From Zizania palustris (taxonomy: Eukaryota; Streptophyta; Magnoliopsida; Poales; Poaceae): DNA of 64,000 nt. Of the stretch, positions 45,148 to 56,509 are shown one piece after another. The stretch's first letter is position 1; each line of letters begins with the position of its first letter. The stretch spans positions 31,185,712-31,249,711 of the forward strand of contig JAAALK010000286.1 of assembly GCA_019279435.1 (NCBI GenBank), given 5' to 3'. The translations under genes and the position numbers were made by a program. Below the pieces are notes generated by a model. The model searched no databases, was not told where the DNA came from, and saw only the letters and a list, made by a program, of their open reading frames with translations.

Positions 45148-48100
45148 CTACGAGTAATCTGTATCTAAGCCTAAGAAGAACCGAGTGCGAGGCCCCAACC
45201 CTCGCTTGCCTCTCCTTCGGCGAGGGCCCCCTCGGCTGGATGTTGCCTCGTCGGAGCCCGCTCTCCCTCGACCGGCTCGTCCAGGCTCCGAAGCCTGCAG
45301 GCTTCGGCTTCCGCTTTGCAGGTCGCTCCAAGTTCGCGAAGCAGGCGGTGCCGTGTCGAAGGCAGAAAAATCTAGGGCTTCGTCGCTCGCTAAGGCCGCT
45401 CGCGGAGGCAAGGGTAAAGAACCTTGAAGGGGCTCCGTCTTCACAGCGGCTAGCAAATCCTGAGCTATTTCGGAGATGGCTTCGCCCCGAGGCCCCCTCG
45501 GCAGCTTAAACCGAGGGGGGCCTTCGGACCTAGCTACTTCGAGGATCGCCCACAGATGTTGAATCTCTTCAGAGTCCTCGAGGACTTCGAGGTCTACGCT
45601 CGAAGGCTGAGCCTGGGCAGGTATAAAAAACCCCCGCATTCGTATTAATAAACTGATAAGTCTTTACAAGCCTACAGCTAGGTATTACAAGGAAGCCTAA
45701 GGAGATCTACACCTTCGGAGGCGGAGGCGTCGAGGTCGAAGGCTTGTCCGGGTCAGTGGGCCCCTTGAACCGGCGTTGTCGGAGGGCCTTCATAAGGTCA
45801 AGGACTGCCTCGCAGCCTTGCTCCTTCCAGGGATCCTGCAGCCGCCGCCAGGCCCCACGGACTTCGCCCGGAGGCGTCACCAAGTGCGGACCCCCGAAGG
45901 CCACGGGGGCCACGGAGGTTGCCGCCCGAAGGTGGTCGCACCCCGCGGCGTGGAGCATGTGCAACACTCCTTGACCGGCGACGCGACCGGCCATGAGAGC
46001 GAAGCCTATCAGCGCTTCGTCCGCAATCGAAGCCGCCGTCTTCAAATAATCGGCGCGGTCCCCAATCGGGTCTTGGTCGCCAAACTCCGGAGCCCGGCAC
46101 TCGGTCCCTATTTTCTCAAGGACCTCGGTCAGGCTCTGGGTGGCCTCGTCAAGGTTGGCCACAACGAAGCTCTCGAGGTCCTGGGCCCGTTGATGGAGCT
46201 CTTCGATCTCCTTCGCCTGTCGGGCCTCGACATCCTTCGAAGTCTGGAGCTCCGCGCGAAGCCGAGCCGTCTCCGAGGCCAAGGCCTCCTTCGCCTCTGC
46301 AGCCGAAGCCTCGGCCCGTTTCCGCCCCTCGGCTTCCTCTGAAACCTCGCGGCGAAGGGCCTCCTTCTCCGCTGCGAGGCGCTCCAACCGCATGTCGGCA
46401 GCAGTCGAAGCGGCTGCGTTCAGTGCGAAGGCCTGCAGAAGTTAAATAAATCATAAGCACCAAGGAAAAGCTAACATATAGTTCGAAGTTGCAAGGGGCT
46501 TCGCTCACCCGCAGAAGGACTTCGTTCGAGCTGACGAAGAGATCCGCGGGGTCCTGGTGGCTAAGCTGGGCCACCAAGTCCCCCTCCTCCGCAGAAGCAC
46601 AAGCCTCGCGGAAACCGCGGATCGCCGCCACCGTCACACCTCCCCTCGGCTTGAAAGGGTGAATCACGGCCACGGTCCCCTCCGCGGGCTTCGGCGAAGC
46701 GGGGCTCAAGCCCACCACGTCGACATCTTCTTCGCCTCGAGGGTCCACGCGGCCCCCGCCGCCTTCGCCGTCAGACGAAGTGCTCCCGGACTCCGACTCG
46801 CTGCTGCTGCTGCTGCTGCTGCTCGAAGCCTCCGCGGGCTCCGCCTCGGCGGACTTCGACCCGCCTTCGCCGGCCGGCTTCGCCGCAGCGGGCCTCGCAT
46901 CATCTTCGTCCTCTGCGAAAAGCCAAGTCAAAACCTGCATATTGAAGAGAGGCATGCAAAAGAAAAAAGGGTTTACCATCATCAGAGATCTCCTGGAAGG
47001 AACCAGGGGCTAAGTGTGTCCTCCAGCTCCCTCGCTGCGAAGCGGGCGCATCCACCTTCGCGCCCGAAGTTGGTTCCGCCGGAGCACCCGTGGCCTCCTT
47101 GGCAGCAGGAGTGCGCGCGTCGACCTCCGCCTCAGAAGCCCTCGCCGCCAGGGGCTTCGCGGCCTTCTTGGGAGTCGGAGTAGCTGCGGGCTTCGCCGCA
47201 GCCTCCCCCGAGGCGTCCGCTTCGTCCTCATCCCCCCTCTTCCTCTTGGCTCCGGCCGACGAGGTAGCTAGGTGGGCGAAGTCCGGCAGAGCGGAGAGCC
47301 CTCCGAGGCCAAGAGCGGTCCACACTCTGTTCCAGCGTTCCCAGGACCCCACCAGGGCGAGGCGCTGGTTCTGCTCCTCGGGAGTCGGAGTCCCGACGAC
47401 TCGGTCCGCCGCCGCGATGGCCTCCTCCGGGGTCCTCATGTCGAGGTCGGCTACGCGAAAAGGTTGAAGTTAGGAGCAAAGTATTCTAAGTATTAAAAGC
47501 AAGAAGAACGTGAAGACTTACAGAAGCGGTCGAAGGCCAGCTCGCTGAGTTCACCTCGATCCGAAGCCTGGAAGAGACCCTCCGGCCAAGAGCGCGCGAG
47601 GGGGCTTAGCCGAAGGGTGAGGAACTCCTCTGCAAGGTCCCTCATGCTCATCTTCGCTGCCACCCTTCGGAGCAGCGAGATCCTCGATTGAAGGAGGCCT
47701 TCGCTGGTCTTCACCACCCCTTCGCGCCGGTACAGTATGTGAGCGTTGGTACTCCGAAGAGGTGAGTTCGCGCCGACGGAGGCGTAGAACCACTCTTGGT
47801 CCCACCTCGAGTGCCACTTGTTGTTGACGGCCCTCGCCGGGAAGGCGTCTTGGTACTCCTTCCGAAGCTGAAAATTGGCGCTGCCGAAGGCCAGCGCCCT
47901 CTTGACGCGGTCCGGCCCCTCCCGCGGCTTCGGTTGGCAGTTGGCATCATGGAGGGCGACGAAGACGTCCGCGCGGCCATCGCAGCCCTCGGCCCTCATG
48001 GCCCACTCAAAAACGGCTAGCCTCGCCACGGCGTTGGGCGAAAGCTGTGGAAGCTCGAGGTTGTAAGCCTTGAGGACTTCGCTCAGCATCCCCACCGCTG

Positions 48101-48302
48101 GCAGGCCGAGGCCGGCCTCGAAGAAGGCCTCGAACACCACCACCTCGTCAACGCGAGGCCTCGGCTCAGCCTCCGACTTCTCCGGGACCCGAAGCTGGAT
48201 CTTCGCCGCAATCTTCCCTTCGCAAGCCCTCCGAACCGACTCCTCCGTGGAGATCGAGGCCCTCATCTCCAGGGTCTGCTCGAACTTGTCGGAGGGGGCC
48301 AT
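45148..48302 (-). CDS. Antisense spliced gene of element D, open through five exons
   Basis: Predicted exons: 48302-47522, 47450-46977, 46912-46509, 46432-45713 and 45612-45148. Introns are 71, 64, 76 and 100 bp, all GT-AG (GTAAGT...GTAG, GTAAAC...GCAG, GTGAGC...GCAG, GTGTAG...CCAG), with phases 1,1,0,0. The exons add to 948 codons including the stop, with no frame break. Exon 1: VVVFEAFFEAGLGLPAVGM, LPQLSPNAVARLAVFEW and MSMRDLAEEFLTLRL (PF04195-like). Exon 2: LVGSWERWNRVWTALGL, then KRKRGDEDE. Exon 3: acidic and serine-rich, then VIHPFKPRGG. Exon 4: coiled coil rich in Ala/Glu/Arg/Leu, about residues 560-720. Exon 5: WAILEVARSEGPPRFKLPRG and a C-terminal FFLGLDTDYS. The start codon lies at the junction with LTR sequence, so the native N-terminus is lost. 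No signal peptide; nuclear location is possible from the basic run. Function unknown. Confidence 0.75.
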
Positions 48303-48502
48303 GAAACCCTGGGGTTACCCTCTCCACACTAAGGCATACCATGCCAAATCTACCACAAACTGGACGTAGGGCTGTTATCCCCTAGGGGAGGCCCGAACCA
48401 GTATAAACCCTCTCTCTCTCTGCGAGAACCCATCGAGGTTCATCCTCCACACCATACTCCACCACAGAAAAACCTGCTGGGACTAACGCAATTGTCCCAA
48501 CA
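48292..48502 (+). repeat. Truncated 3' LTR of element D
   Basis: The last 210 bp of the LTR, matching 43617-43827 (ATGAAACCCTGGGGTTACCC to GTCCCAACA). The upstream 880 bp, including the 53-bp array and TATA box, are deleted. The join to the antisense gene carries AGGGGGCC, which is also present in the full LTR, so the exact breakpoint is ambiguous by several bases. AGGAT (target duplication) follows. Confidence 0.9.
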
Positions 48503-49245
48503 AGGATTATAATCCTTCAGGACACCCAAACCTATCTAAACACTCTATCTAAACACTATGTCTGTGTCTCATTGTTGGATATAACCATTGGATCATCGCA
48601 CGACAGATTGGCCTAACCAAAACCTCTCTTCGGGTACTCTCGTAGAGAACTATTGTTCGTACACAACGACAGATAGCTATATCGATTATCTTAAGCTTAG
48701 TTGGCATATCTGTCATACTCATGATATAATCCCTTATACCTCCCTTTCCATCATATTTGACTGTCAACATTTTTTAGATCAATGTACTAACATATGTTTT
48801 GGGGGGAACCATTAAAGTTCTCCTGAATATTTGCTAAGTACCCCTAGTAGTGTCAGAATCTATTATTTCATCTTTAATCCCAACTATGATATTGTTCTTT
48901 ATAATCATTAGAAATAGTATGTTCGACTTCTCGCACTTAGTTGCAAGATCATCGTACTCCATTTTCCTTATGGAGTAATCACAAATGTTAGTGGCAGGAG
49001 TCTTAGGGCGGTCAACATCTAACCCCATGTTAAGTTTATTGACTCCGAGCATAATAATGACTTTGTCCTTCCATTCCTAAAAATTTGAGCCATTAAAAGT
49101 CTCAATGCCACTCAATTGAGAGGTGATGTTCGCCGGGGCTGAAATTCGTGACATAATATTAGTGACATAATTAACATGTAGTTAATCTTAAGTTGGTTTG
49201 ATCAATTGCACATTAACAAAAATAAAATATAATTCGCATCATCAT
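48503..49245 (-). repeat. Element H LTR copy 2 (second part)
   Basis: Continuation of the H LTR after element D, matching 25849-26591 with few changes, up to the insertion of element C copy 2. The ORFs of 72-75 codons here are the same in both copies but show no domain or LTR-independent signal; not called as genes. Confidence 0.85.
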
Positions 49246-49889
49246 TATTGGGGGAGATAATCCCGGAAGCCGAAGGAGGGCCCTCGGCCAGGGGGCCCGA
49301 AGCCTAACGCCGGGGGCTACCTTCTGGAGGCAAGGGGCCGGAGGCCTCCTTCCGGAGGAAAGGTGCCGGAGACCGCCCTCCGGCATGAAGACATCGGAGG
49401 CCACCCTCCGGGAGAGGATGCCGGAGGCCGCCCTCCGGCAAGAAGGCGTCGGAGGCTATCCTCCGAAGGAAGATGCCGGAGGCCTCCCTCTGGCAGGAGG
49501 ACACCGGAGGCCACCCTCCGGGAGCAAGAGATCGGGGGTCCCCCCTCCCTCGACCCGCAGCGGAGCAAGAAAAGGACCGGGCGACCGTACGAAGGGGCGT
49601 GATCGCAATCTTCTGGGCCGTGTCAGGCGGCGCAGGAGGCGCCCGACACGGCTGCTGCGCTGTCAGAGTTGGATCTTCTTGTATGTACTATGCATCGTCC
49701 TTTTTGTCTGTACTACCGACCGGTGTTCGGCCAGGCAGCCGTTGGCGGTCCAGAGGCACTTGGCCCTCTGGACGGGGCGCCTTATAAATACCCCCCACCT
49801 ACAGTTGTATAAACAGGCTCAACAGGGCATTGAATACTCTACTCTCATTTTCCTAAGGAAACCTGCTGGTTTGATCCGTCGTCCCAACA
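49246..49889 (+). repeat. 5' LTR of element C copy 2
   Basis: 644 bp. It starts TATTGGGGG (TG changed to TA) and ends GTCCCAACA. It has the same row of seven GGAGGCCNCCCTCC hairpin words (about 49327-49532) and TATA box CTTATAAATA near 49781-49790 as copy 1. Confidence 0.92.
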
Positions 49890-49954
49890 GTTGGCGCCGT
49901 CCTTGGGGACTCTAGTCCGAAAAGCTAGCGTCCTCTACACCCGTCCATCCAAGC

Positions 49955-51424
49955 ATGTCAAGCCGGAAGGGAGCGAGCGCGGCCCCCCTGCGCAGGTCGG
50001 CTCATACCGCAGGGGCCGAGCCCGCCTCAGCCATCGACCCCAACCCTCCGGCCCCTACCGTTACGCCCGTCGGAACGGCGTTCTCGGTGGGGCCCACCCA
50101 GGCACCGGAAGAGACGCTCGAAGCTCGGGGCACTGATGGCCTACCCGAATTGACCTCCGCCAACCTGGTCGGGTCGCCGGGTGGGCCGCCAGAGCAGCGT
50201 CCCCCGAGCGGACCTCCAGTAGTGTCCCTTCGGACAGACTACGTCTGCTCGCGGGATCCCGACACCACTTCCGGAGGAAGCGGAAGTCAAGCTGATGCCC
50301 TGGCCGCCGAGAACGCTAGGCTGAAGGCGGAACTGGCCTTGTGGCATCAGGAAGCGTCGCTCCGACCCCCGGCCCCTCCAGGGCCCTTCTGCGTCGCGAA
50401 AGCCGCGGTCACGGAGTTAAGCGATGACGAGAATCCTCCGGATGAGGAGAACGCTTCTTACGACGAGGATTCTCCCCTGCACCCGGATCTCCAGAGGGTG
50501 CGCTTCGGTTCGAACTTTCGCGCCGCCAAGCACCCCAAGTACTCCGGGGACTCCGACCCCGGCGAGTTCTCTCGTTCGTATGCCCTGGCGATAGAGGCGT
50601 CTGGGGGAAGCCGGGACACCATGGCCAAATGCTTCCCCTTGGCGCTCTAAGGGATCGCCCTCCGGTGGTTCTGGTCCCTCCGGCCAGGGACTATTCACTC
50701 GTGGGAGCAGCTGAAGAAGAAGTTTTTCAACAACTTCCAAGGGACCTTCGTGGCCCCCATGTCCACCGGGAGCCTCTTCCAAGTGAAGCAGCAGCCCAGG
50801 GAAACCTTGCGGCAATACTCCCAGCGCTTCGCACACACCAAGGCCCAGATCAAGGGGCTCTCGGCTTCCTCCGTCATCGATGCGGCCCGAGAAGGCGTCA
50901 CCCACCCAGGCCTCCTTGATAAGCTCCACCGGAAGCCTATCTCTTCGGTGGCACAGCTTATGACGTACTTTAAAGAGTACGCTCGGTCCGAAGAGGGCCA
51001 AATACGCCGGCAAGCGATGGTAGTCCCCGTCCGGGCCCCGAGCGCCAGGACATACGAAGCGCCCCCGGATCCCAGCCGGGGCGAGCGTCACGCTCCCGAC
51101 TTCCACCGCCCGTAGCCCGCTCGGCAGGATCTCGTCCATCGGGACTCTCGGCGAAGCCGAAAGCATTTTCGGGGGGAAGTCCTCAGTATCACCCCCCAAG
51201 CGCCCGCCAAGCACCTGCATACGCCCGGCGGAAATCGCCAGGTCGGACCCAAGCCTCCACCCCGAGCGCCTTCCAGAGGAACCTTTTACTGCAGCGTCCA
51301 CGGCGCGAACCGGAGCCACGACACCGACTCCTGCCGGACCATACTCGCCCTTCGCAGCGACTACCTCGAGCGCAATGTCGGTCGCGGCTCCTCCGACCGG
51401 GGGAACCCTACCCCTCGGCCATAA
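49955..51424 (+). pseudogene. Element C copy 2 gag
   Basis: Same as copy 1: ATG at 49955, capsid motifs, and knuckle CX2HX5HX4C at 51290-51334. Stops: TAA 50648-50650 and TAG 51113-51115 (shared with copy 1), plus a private TAA at 51422-51424 where copy 1 has GAA. A 338-codon frame on the opposite strand (50417-51433) has no recognisable domain and is a shadow of the GC-rich coding sequence. Confidence 0.88.
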
Positions 51425-53090
51425 GTGGTCCAAGTAGTTGGGCGCCGCGAAGAGCCGGAAGCCGTGACCCCGGTCGCGGAGTTCGGCGGTGCCCTGGTCC
51501 CCAAGCTAGAAGCCGCCCCAGACCGAGGCAAGCGAGTGGTCCTCCCCATATCCGGAGGTCGGGAGGTCGGGCATATCGGCATGTCCGGCCCCTCGATCCT
51601 TCCAGAGTGGTCTCATGTCCCCATCACCTTCACCGCCGAAGACGCCTCCAGAGTCAAGTTCCCGCATGCCGATCCACTCGTCATTTCGGCGGACATCGCC
51701 GGGGCCGAGGTGCGTCGCATTCTGGTCGACGGGGGGAGTTCCGCTGACATCATCTTCGTGCAGGCCTTCGATCAGCTGTGCTTATCGCGCAAGCACCTGT
51801 TGCCAGCTTCGCGCCCGCTCCAAGGTTTCGCGGGCCCCTCGCTCGATGCGCTCGGCCATGTTCTGTTGGAGGTGACCTTCGGCAGCGCACCCCTCCAACG
51901 CCGCGAAGAGATCCTGTTCGACGTCGTCGACGCTCCGTACGCCAACAACGCTATCTTCGGGCGAGGGATACTCAACCGCTTCAGCGCCATCGCCCACCAC
52001 AACTACCTCTGCCTCAAGATGCCGACTCCTGGAGGGGTGTTATCCGTCCTAGGCGACCAAGCCGCAGCACGCCGGGTCGAGTACGGCCATTCAGCACCGT
52101 TGGAGCCGCGGCAAGTCCACAGTGTCCGCGAAGGCGCCGACGAAGCCGGCCTCACAGGAAGCACCGATCCTGGGCAGAAGGGGCGCCCCGCCAAACCTCT
52201 CCCGGAGGGGGAAATCGTCACCAAGACCTTGACACAAGGAGGAAAAGAGTACCCGATCAAGTTCGGAGGGGGCTTGGAGCCGGAGGTTTCAGCGCAGCTC
52301 GAGGCCATCATCTGCGGTAACCTCGACATCTTCGCATGGTCTGACGAAGACATCCCTGGCGTCGACCGCTCGATCGTCGAGCACTCACTGGCCGTCGATC
52401 CGAAGGCACGGCCGGTTTGCCAGGGGCTCCAGAGGCTTTCCACCGAGCGGGCCGAGCTCGCCAAAGCAGAGACCGACAAGTTGCTCCGCGCGGGGGTCAT
52501 CCGAGAAGTGAGTCATACCGATTGGTTGTCCAACCCTGTGTTTGTCCAGAAGAAAACATCTGGCAAATGGCGCATGTGTATCGACTTTACCTCTCTGAAT
52601 AAAGCTTGCCCCCGTGACCCCTACCCCCTGCCTCGCATCGACCAGCTTGTTGATTCCACAGCCGGAGCTGAACTCCTCAGTTTTCTCGACGCTTATTCGG
52701 GATATCACCAGATCTGGCTAAAACCCGAAGACCAAGTGAAGAACAGTTTTGTCACTCCAGCCGGAGTATTCTGTTACCTCCGAATGCCCTTCGGCCTCCG
52801 TAATGCCGGCGCCACCTTTTTAAGGTTAATCTCCAAAGCCTTAGGTCATCAGCTTGGGCGCAATGCAGAAGCCTACATGGACGACATTGTCATCAAAAGC
52901 GCCTCCAAGAGCCACCATGGCTCGGACATAGCTGAGACCTTCGACAGCCTCCGGCGATGTGGAATCCGGCTCAATCCAAACAAGTGCGTTTTCGGAGCGC
53001 GCGCAGGGAAGCTGCTCGGGTACCTCGTCTCCAGTCGGGGCATCGAGGCCAGTCCAACGCAAGTCCAAGCACTGCAGAACATGGCTCCCC
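51425..53090 (+). pseudogene. Element C copy 2 protease and reverse transcriptase
   Basis: One open frame. Protease: VLPISGGREVGHIG, active-site VDGGSSADIIF and LFDVVDAPYANNAIFGRG. Linker: KPLPEGEIVTKTL. RT: IREVSHTDWLSNPVFVQKK, CIDFTSLNKACPRDPYP, YMDD at 52874-52885, LGYLVSSRGIEAS. Loss of one C from a C7 tract at about 53088-53093 shifts the frame (copy 1 keeps seven). This is the best-preserved PR-RT of the family in the window. Confidence 0.92.
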
Positions 53091-54429
53091 CCAGAACCTC
53101 AAACAAGCACAAAAGCTGGCCGGGCGGTTGGCCGCCCTTGGTCGATTTCTCACAAAGTCAGCAGAACGAAGTTTGCCCATCTTCAAGGCGCTCCGAGGCT
53201 CTAAGCATTTTGAATGGACCCCCGAGTGCCAAGATTGTTTCCAGCAAATCAAGGACTACCTCTCCGGCCTCGTAGCCCTTGCCACACCCCGGGCCGATAG
53301 CCCTTTGTTGGTTTACCTCGCCGCCTCCGGCAATGCGGCGAGCGCAGCCTTGGTTCAAGAGGAGGAGCTCGGTGGGAAGCTGATCCAGCGCCCCGTCTAC
53401 TTCGTTTCCGAGGCTCTGACCGAAGCTAAGGCTAGGTATTCCGAGCTTGAGAAGGTGGCTTATGCCCTCGTCATGGCCTCCCGGAAGCTCCGACATTACT
53501 TCCTGGCCCACGACATCGTCATCCCAACCGCCTACCCGCTCGGCGACATGTTCCGGAACAAGGACGCCACCGGCCGCATCGGGAAATGGGCGGTGGAATT
53601 GGCCCCGTTCGGGATCTCTTTCGTCGCCCGGACAGCCAACAAGTCCCAAATCCTCGTTGACTTCGTCGCGGAGTGGACGAGGGCCCGAGAACACACGAGC
53701 ACCGACGCAGGCGAGGGGATCTGGACCGTCTTTTCGGACGGTGCTTACCAGGCCTCGGGGGCTGGGGCCGGAGCAGTCATTGTCTCCCCGTCCGGCCAGC
53801 AGGCCCTGTATTCTGCCCGGCTAAGCTTCAAGGCCACCAACAATATCGCTGAGTACGAAGGCGTCCTCTTGGGACTTCGCAAGGCGCACGCGTTGGGAGC
53901 CGCGCGTGTGGTCGTCAAGACTGATTCCCAAGTGGTCACCGGGCACATCGACAAGAGTTTCCGGGCCAAGCACCCGGACCTCGCCTCCTACCTCGACTCC
54001 ATCCGCAAGTTCGAAGTATCCTTCAAAGGCATATCTGTCCAGAACATTCTGCGAGGTGACAACGCCCAAGCAGACGCCCTCGCCAAAGCCGGGGCAGGCG
54101 CTCAAGCCCTACTGCCAGGGGCTTTCTTTGAGGAACTCGCTCAACCTTCGGCGCCCCCTCGCAGTGAGGCGCCCACCTCCGCCGCCCCGGAAGAGCCCGA
54201 ACCGTCACCACGGCCAGCTCCAGTATTGTGTACGGCCAACGCCGATTGGTGCGAGCCCATCCTGCGCACGCTAGCAGGTGTCGAGGGCAGCCATCCCAGC
54301 CCAGAACAAGCTCGCCTGCAGCTCCGCGCGAGGTCATTCGAGGTTATCAATGGAGTTCTGTATAAATCCGGAGTATGCTCCCCACTCCTCCGCTGCGTCT
54401 CGCACTCGGACGGAGTTGCCATGCTACGA
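53091..54429 (+). pseudogene. Element C copy 2 RNase H
   Basis: The frame after the C-tract shift is open from about 52957 to 54432. RT connection: APECQD-like segment, YLSGLVALATPRADSPLLVY, FVSEALTEAKARYSELEK, HYFLAHDIVIPT. RNase H: FSDGAYQASGAG, AEYEGVLLGLRKA and KTDSQVVTGHIDKSF, with catalytic acids present. It lacks the copy-1 stop at the TGG of EWTPECQ. It ends at the shared TAG (54430-54432). Confidence 0.9.
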
Positions 54430-55458
54430 TAGATCCACGAGGGGCTGTGCGGGAGTCACCTGGCCCCACGGGCCCTCGCAGGCAAGGCTCTTCGGCAAGG
54501 CGTGTACTGGCCCACTATCGTCGCTGATGCCGAAGAACTTGTCCGCACCTGCCAGGGATGCCAGTGGATGGGTCGGCGCAGTCACCGCCCTCTAGCAAGC
54601 CTGCTACCTATCCCCCCTGTGTGGCCTCTGGCCCGCTGGGGTATGGACCTCATCGGGCCACTCCCCAGAGCAAGGGGAAACCTGCGCTTCGCCGTGGTCG
54701 TCGTCGAGTACTTCTCCAAGTGGGTTGAAGCGGAGCCATTGACCACCATTACATCCCGAAGCGTCCAGAGATTTTTCTGGCAGAACATCGTGTGCCGGTT
54801 CGGAGTACCCAAGCAGCTCACATTGGACAACGGAACGCAGTTCGACGTTGGCACCTTCCGGGCGTTCTGCATTGAATTGGGAGTTCAGCTTTGCTTTGCA
54901 GCCGTACGGCATCCCCAGTCCAACGGAGCCGTCGAGCGAGCCAACGGACACATCCTGTCAGGCCTCAATAAACGCATCGTCGGCTTAGCCAAAGGAGTAT
55001 GGCCTGACGAGCTGCCCAAGATCTTATGGTCCATCCGGACGACTGTTTCTCGGGCCACAGGCTTCACCCCATTCCGCCTCTTGTTCGGCGACGAAGCAAT
55101 GACACCAACAGAGCTTCGCGCCGGTTCGCTGCGCGTCATAGCACCCGAAGCCGAGGGCGAGCGCGCCGTCTCCCTCGATCTGGCCGAAGAGACACGGCTT
55201 CGCGCTGTCGCCAACCTATCCCACTATCAGAAAGAGAACAAGGGATGGTACGACCCAAAAGTCAAGCGCAATGAGTTCCAACCGGGGCACCTCGTCCTCC
55301 GCACGGTGGTCGCCCCCACCAAGTTGGGTAACAAGTGGGAAGGACCGTACATTGTCACAAAATCCGGACGACCGGGATCCTACCGACTCGCTACCCTGGA
55401 AGGCGAAGAGCTGACGCATACTTGGCATGCAGAGCATCTGAAGCGCTATTTTCCATAA
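54430..55458 (+). pseudogene. Element C copy 2 integrase
   Basis: It starts with the shared in-frame TAG and is then open. It contains the HHCC finger (HEGLCGSH...TCQGCQW), WGMDLIGPL, LDNGTQFD and GAVERANG (the catalytic triad), plus WYDPKVKRNEFQPGH. It ends KRYFP because of one extra T relative to copy 1. Private changes such as FDV for FDA and CIE for CDE are visible. Confidence 0.9.
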
Positions 55459-55582
55459 GACCATCAATGTATTTTACTAAGTGGCTGATGACGCCTGTTT
55501 TTGCCTCCCAATTGTATAATAAAATCTTCAGACAAATGTTTCGCCCAAAACAAATGGCGCAACGACTCCAGGAATTTCGGTC

Positions 55583-56335
55583 TCGGGTTCCGAGCTCCGG
55601 CTCGACGCACCCTCGGGTTCCGAGCTACGACTCGCCGCACCCTCGTTCTCGGGTTCCGAGCCCCGGCTCGACGCACCCTCGCTTTTGGGTTCCGAGCCAC
55701 GGCTCGACGCACCCTCACCCTCGGGTTCCGAGCAACGACTCGACGCACCCTCGCCCTCGGGTTCCGAGCTACGACTCGACGCACCCTCGCTCTCGGGTTC
55801 CGAGCAACGACTCGACGCACCCTCGCTCTCGGGTTCCGAGCTAAGACTCGACGCACCCTCGCTCTCGGGTTCCGAGCTACGACTCGACGCACCCTCGCTC
55901 TCGGGTTCCGAGCAACGACTCGACGCACCCTCGCTTTCGGGTTCCGAGCTACGGCTCGACGCACCCTCAACCTCGGGTTCCGAGCAACGACTCGACGCAC
56001 CCTCGCTCTCGGGTTCCGAGCTACGACTCGACGCACCCTCGCTCTCGGGTTCCGAGCAACGACTCGACGCACCCTCGCTCTCGGGTTCCGAGCTAAGACT
56101 CGACGCACCTTCGCTCTCGGGTTCCGAGCTATGACTCGACGCACCCTCGCTCTCGGGTTCCGAGCTAAGACTCGACGCACCCTCGCTCTCGAGTTCCGAG
56201 CTACGACTCGACGCACCCTCGCTCTCGGGTTCCGAGCAACGACTCGACGCACCCTCGCTCTCGGGTTCCGAGCTACGACTCGACACACCCTCGCTCTCGG
56301 GTTCCGAGCTACGGCTCGATGCACCCTTGCTCTAA
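55583..56335 (+). repeat. 36-bp minisatellite, element C copy 2
   Basis: Same array as 32918-33670, same length by frame size and same unit number (21) as far as can be counted, with a few private base changes (for example CTCAACCTCGG near 55970). The multi-frame ORFs are repeat artefacts. Confidence 0.93.
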
Positions 56336-56509
56336 GGTTACGAGCTCCGGCTTGACGTGGTGTGTATTCTCCGCACTTTCTCTCATAAACTACTTAGCGC
56401 CCAGCCGGCAAGCCAGCTACCCGCTAAGGGGGGGGAAGAGAAGGAGCAAGGCGTAGACTGCAGTAAGCACAGAAGGTGTACAATGTTCATTACAAATCGA
56501 AGAAGAGAA

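Larger units (their letters stand above)
42733..48502 (+). mobile_element. Element D: LTR element with no gag-pol, carrying only the antisense gene
   Basis: 5' LTR 42733-43827, PBS 43828-43847, about 1.3 kb of repeat-rich leader, then the minus-strand spliced gene (48302-45148) fused to the last 210 bp of a 3' LTR. It is flanked by a perfect AGGAT duplication (42728-42732 and 48503-48507); the empty site is at 25849-25853. No gag, protease, RT, RNase H or integrase motif is visible. A deletion with microhomology (AGGGGGCC) removed the LTR start, purine tract, 3' untranslated part and the promoter and N-terminus of the antisense gene. LTR start, PBS and antisense gene relate it to A and C. It must have used enzymes of a relative to move. 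Confidence 0.9.

Noticed and set aside
50417..51433. 338-codon ORF on the minus strand within element C (and 28290-28919 in copy 1)
   Set aside because: It lies opposite the GC-rich gag frame, lacks any recognisable domain, and the antisense gene of this family is elsewhere (after integrase).
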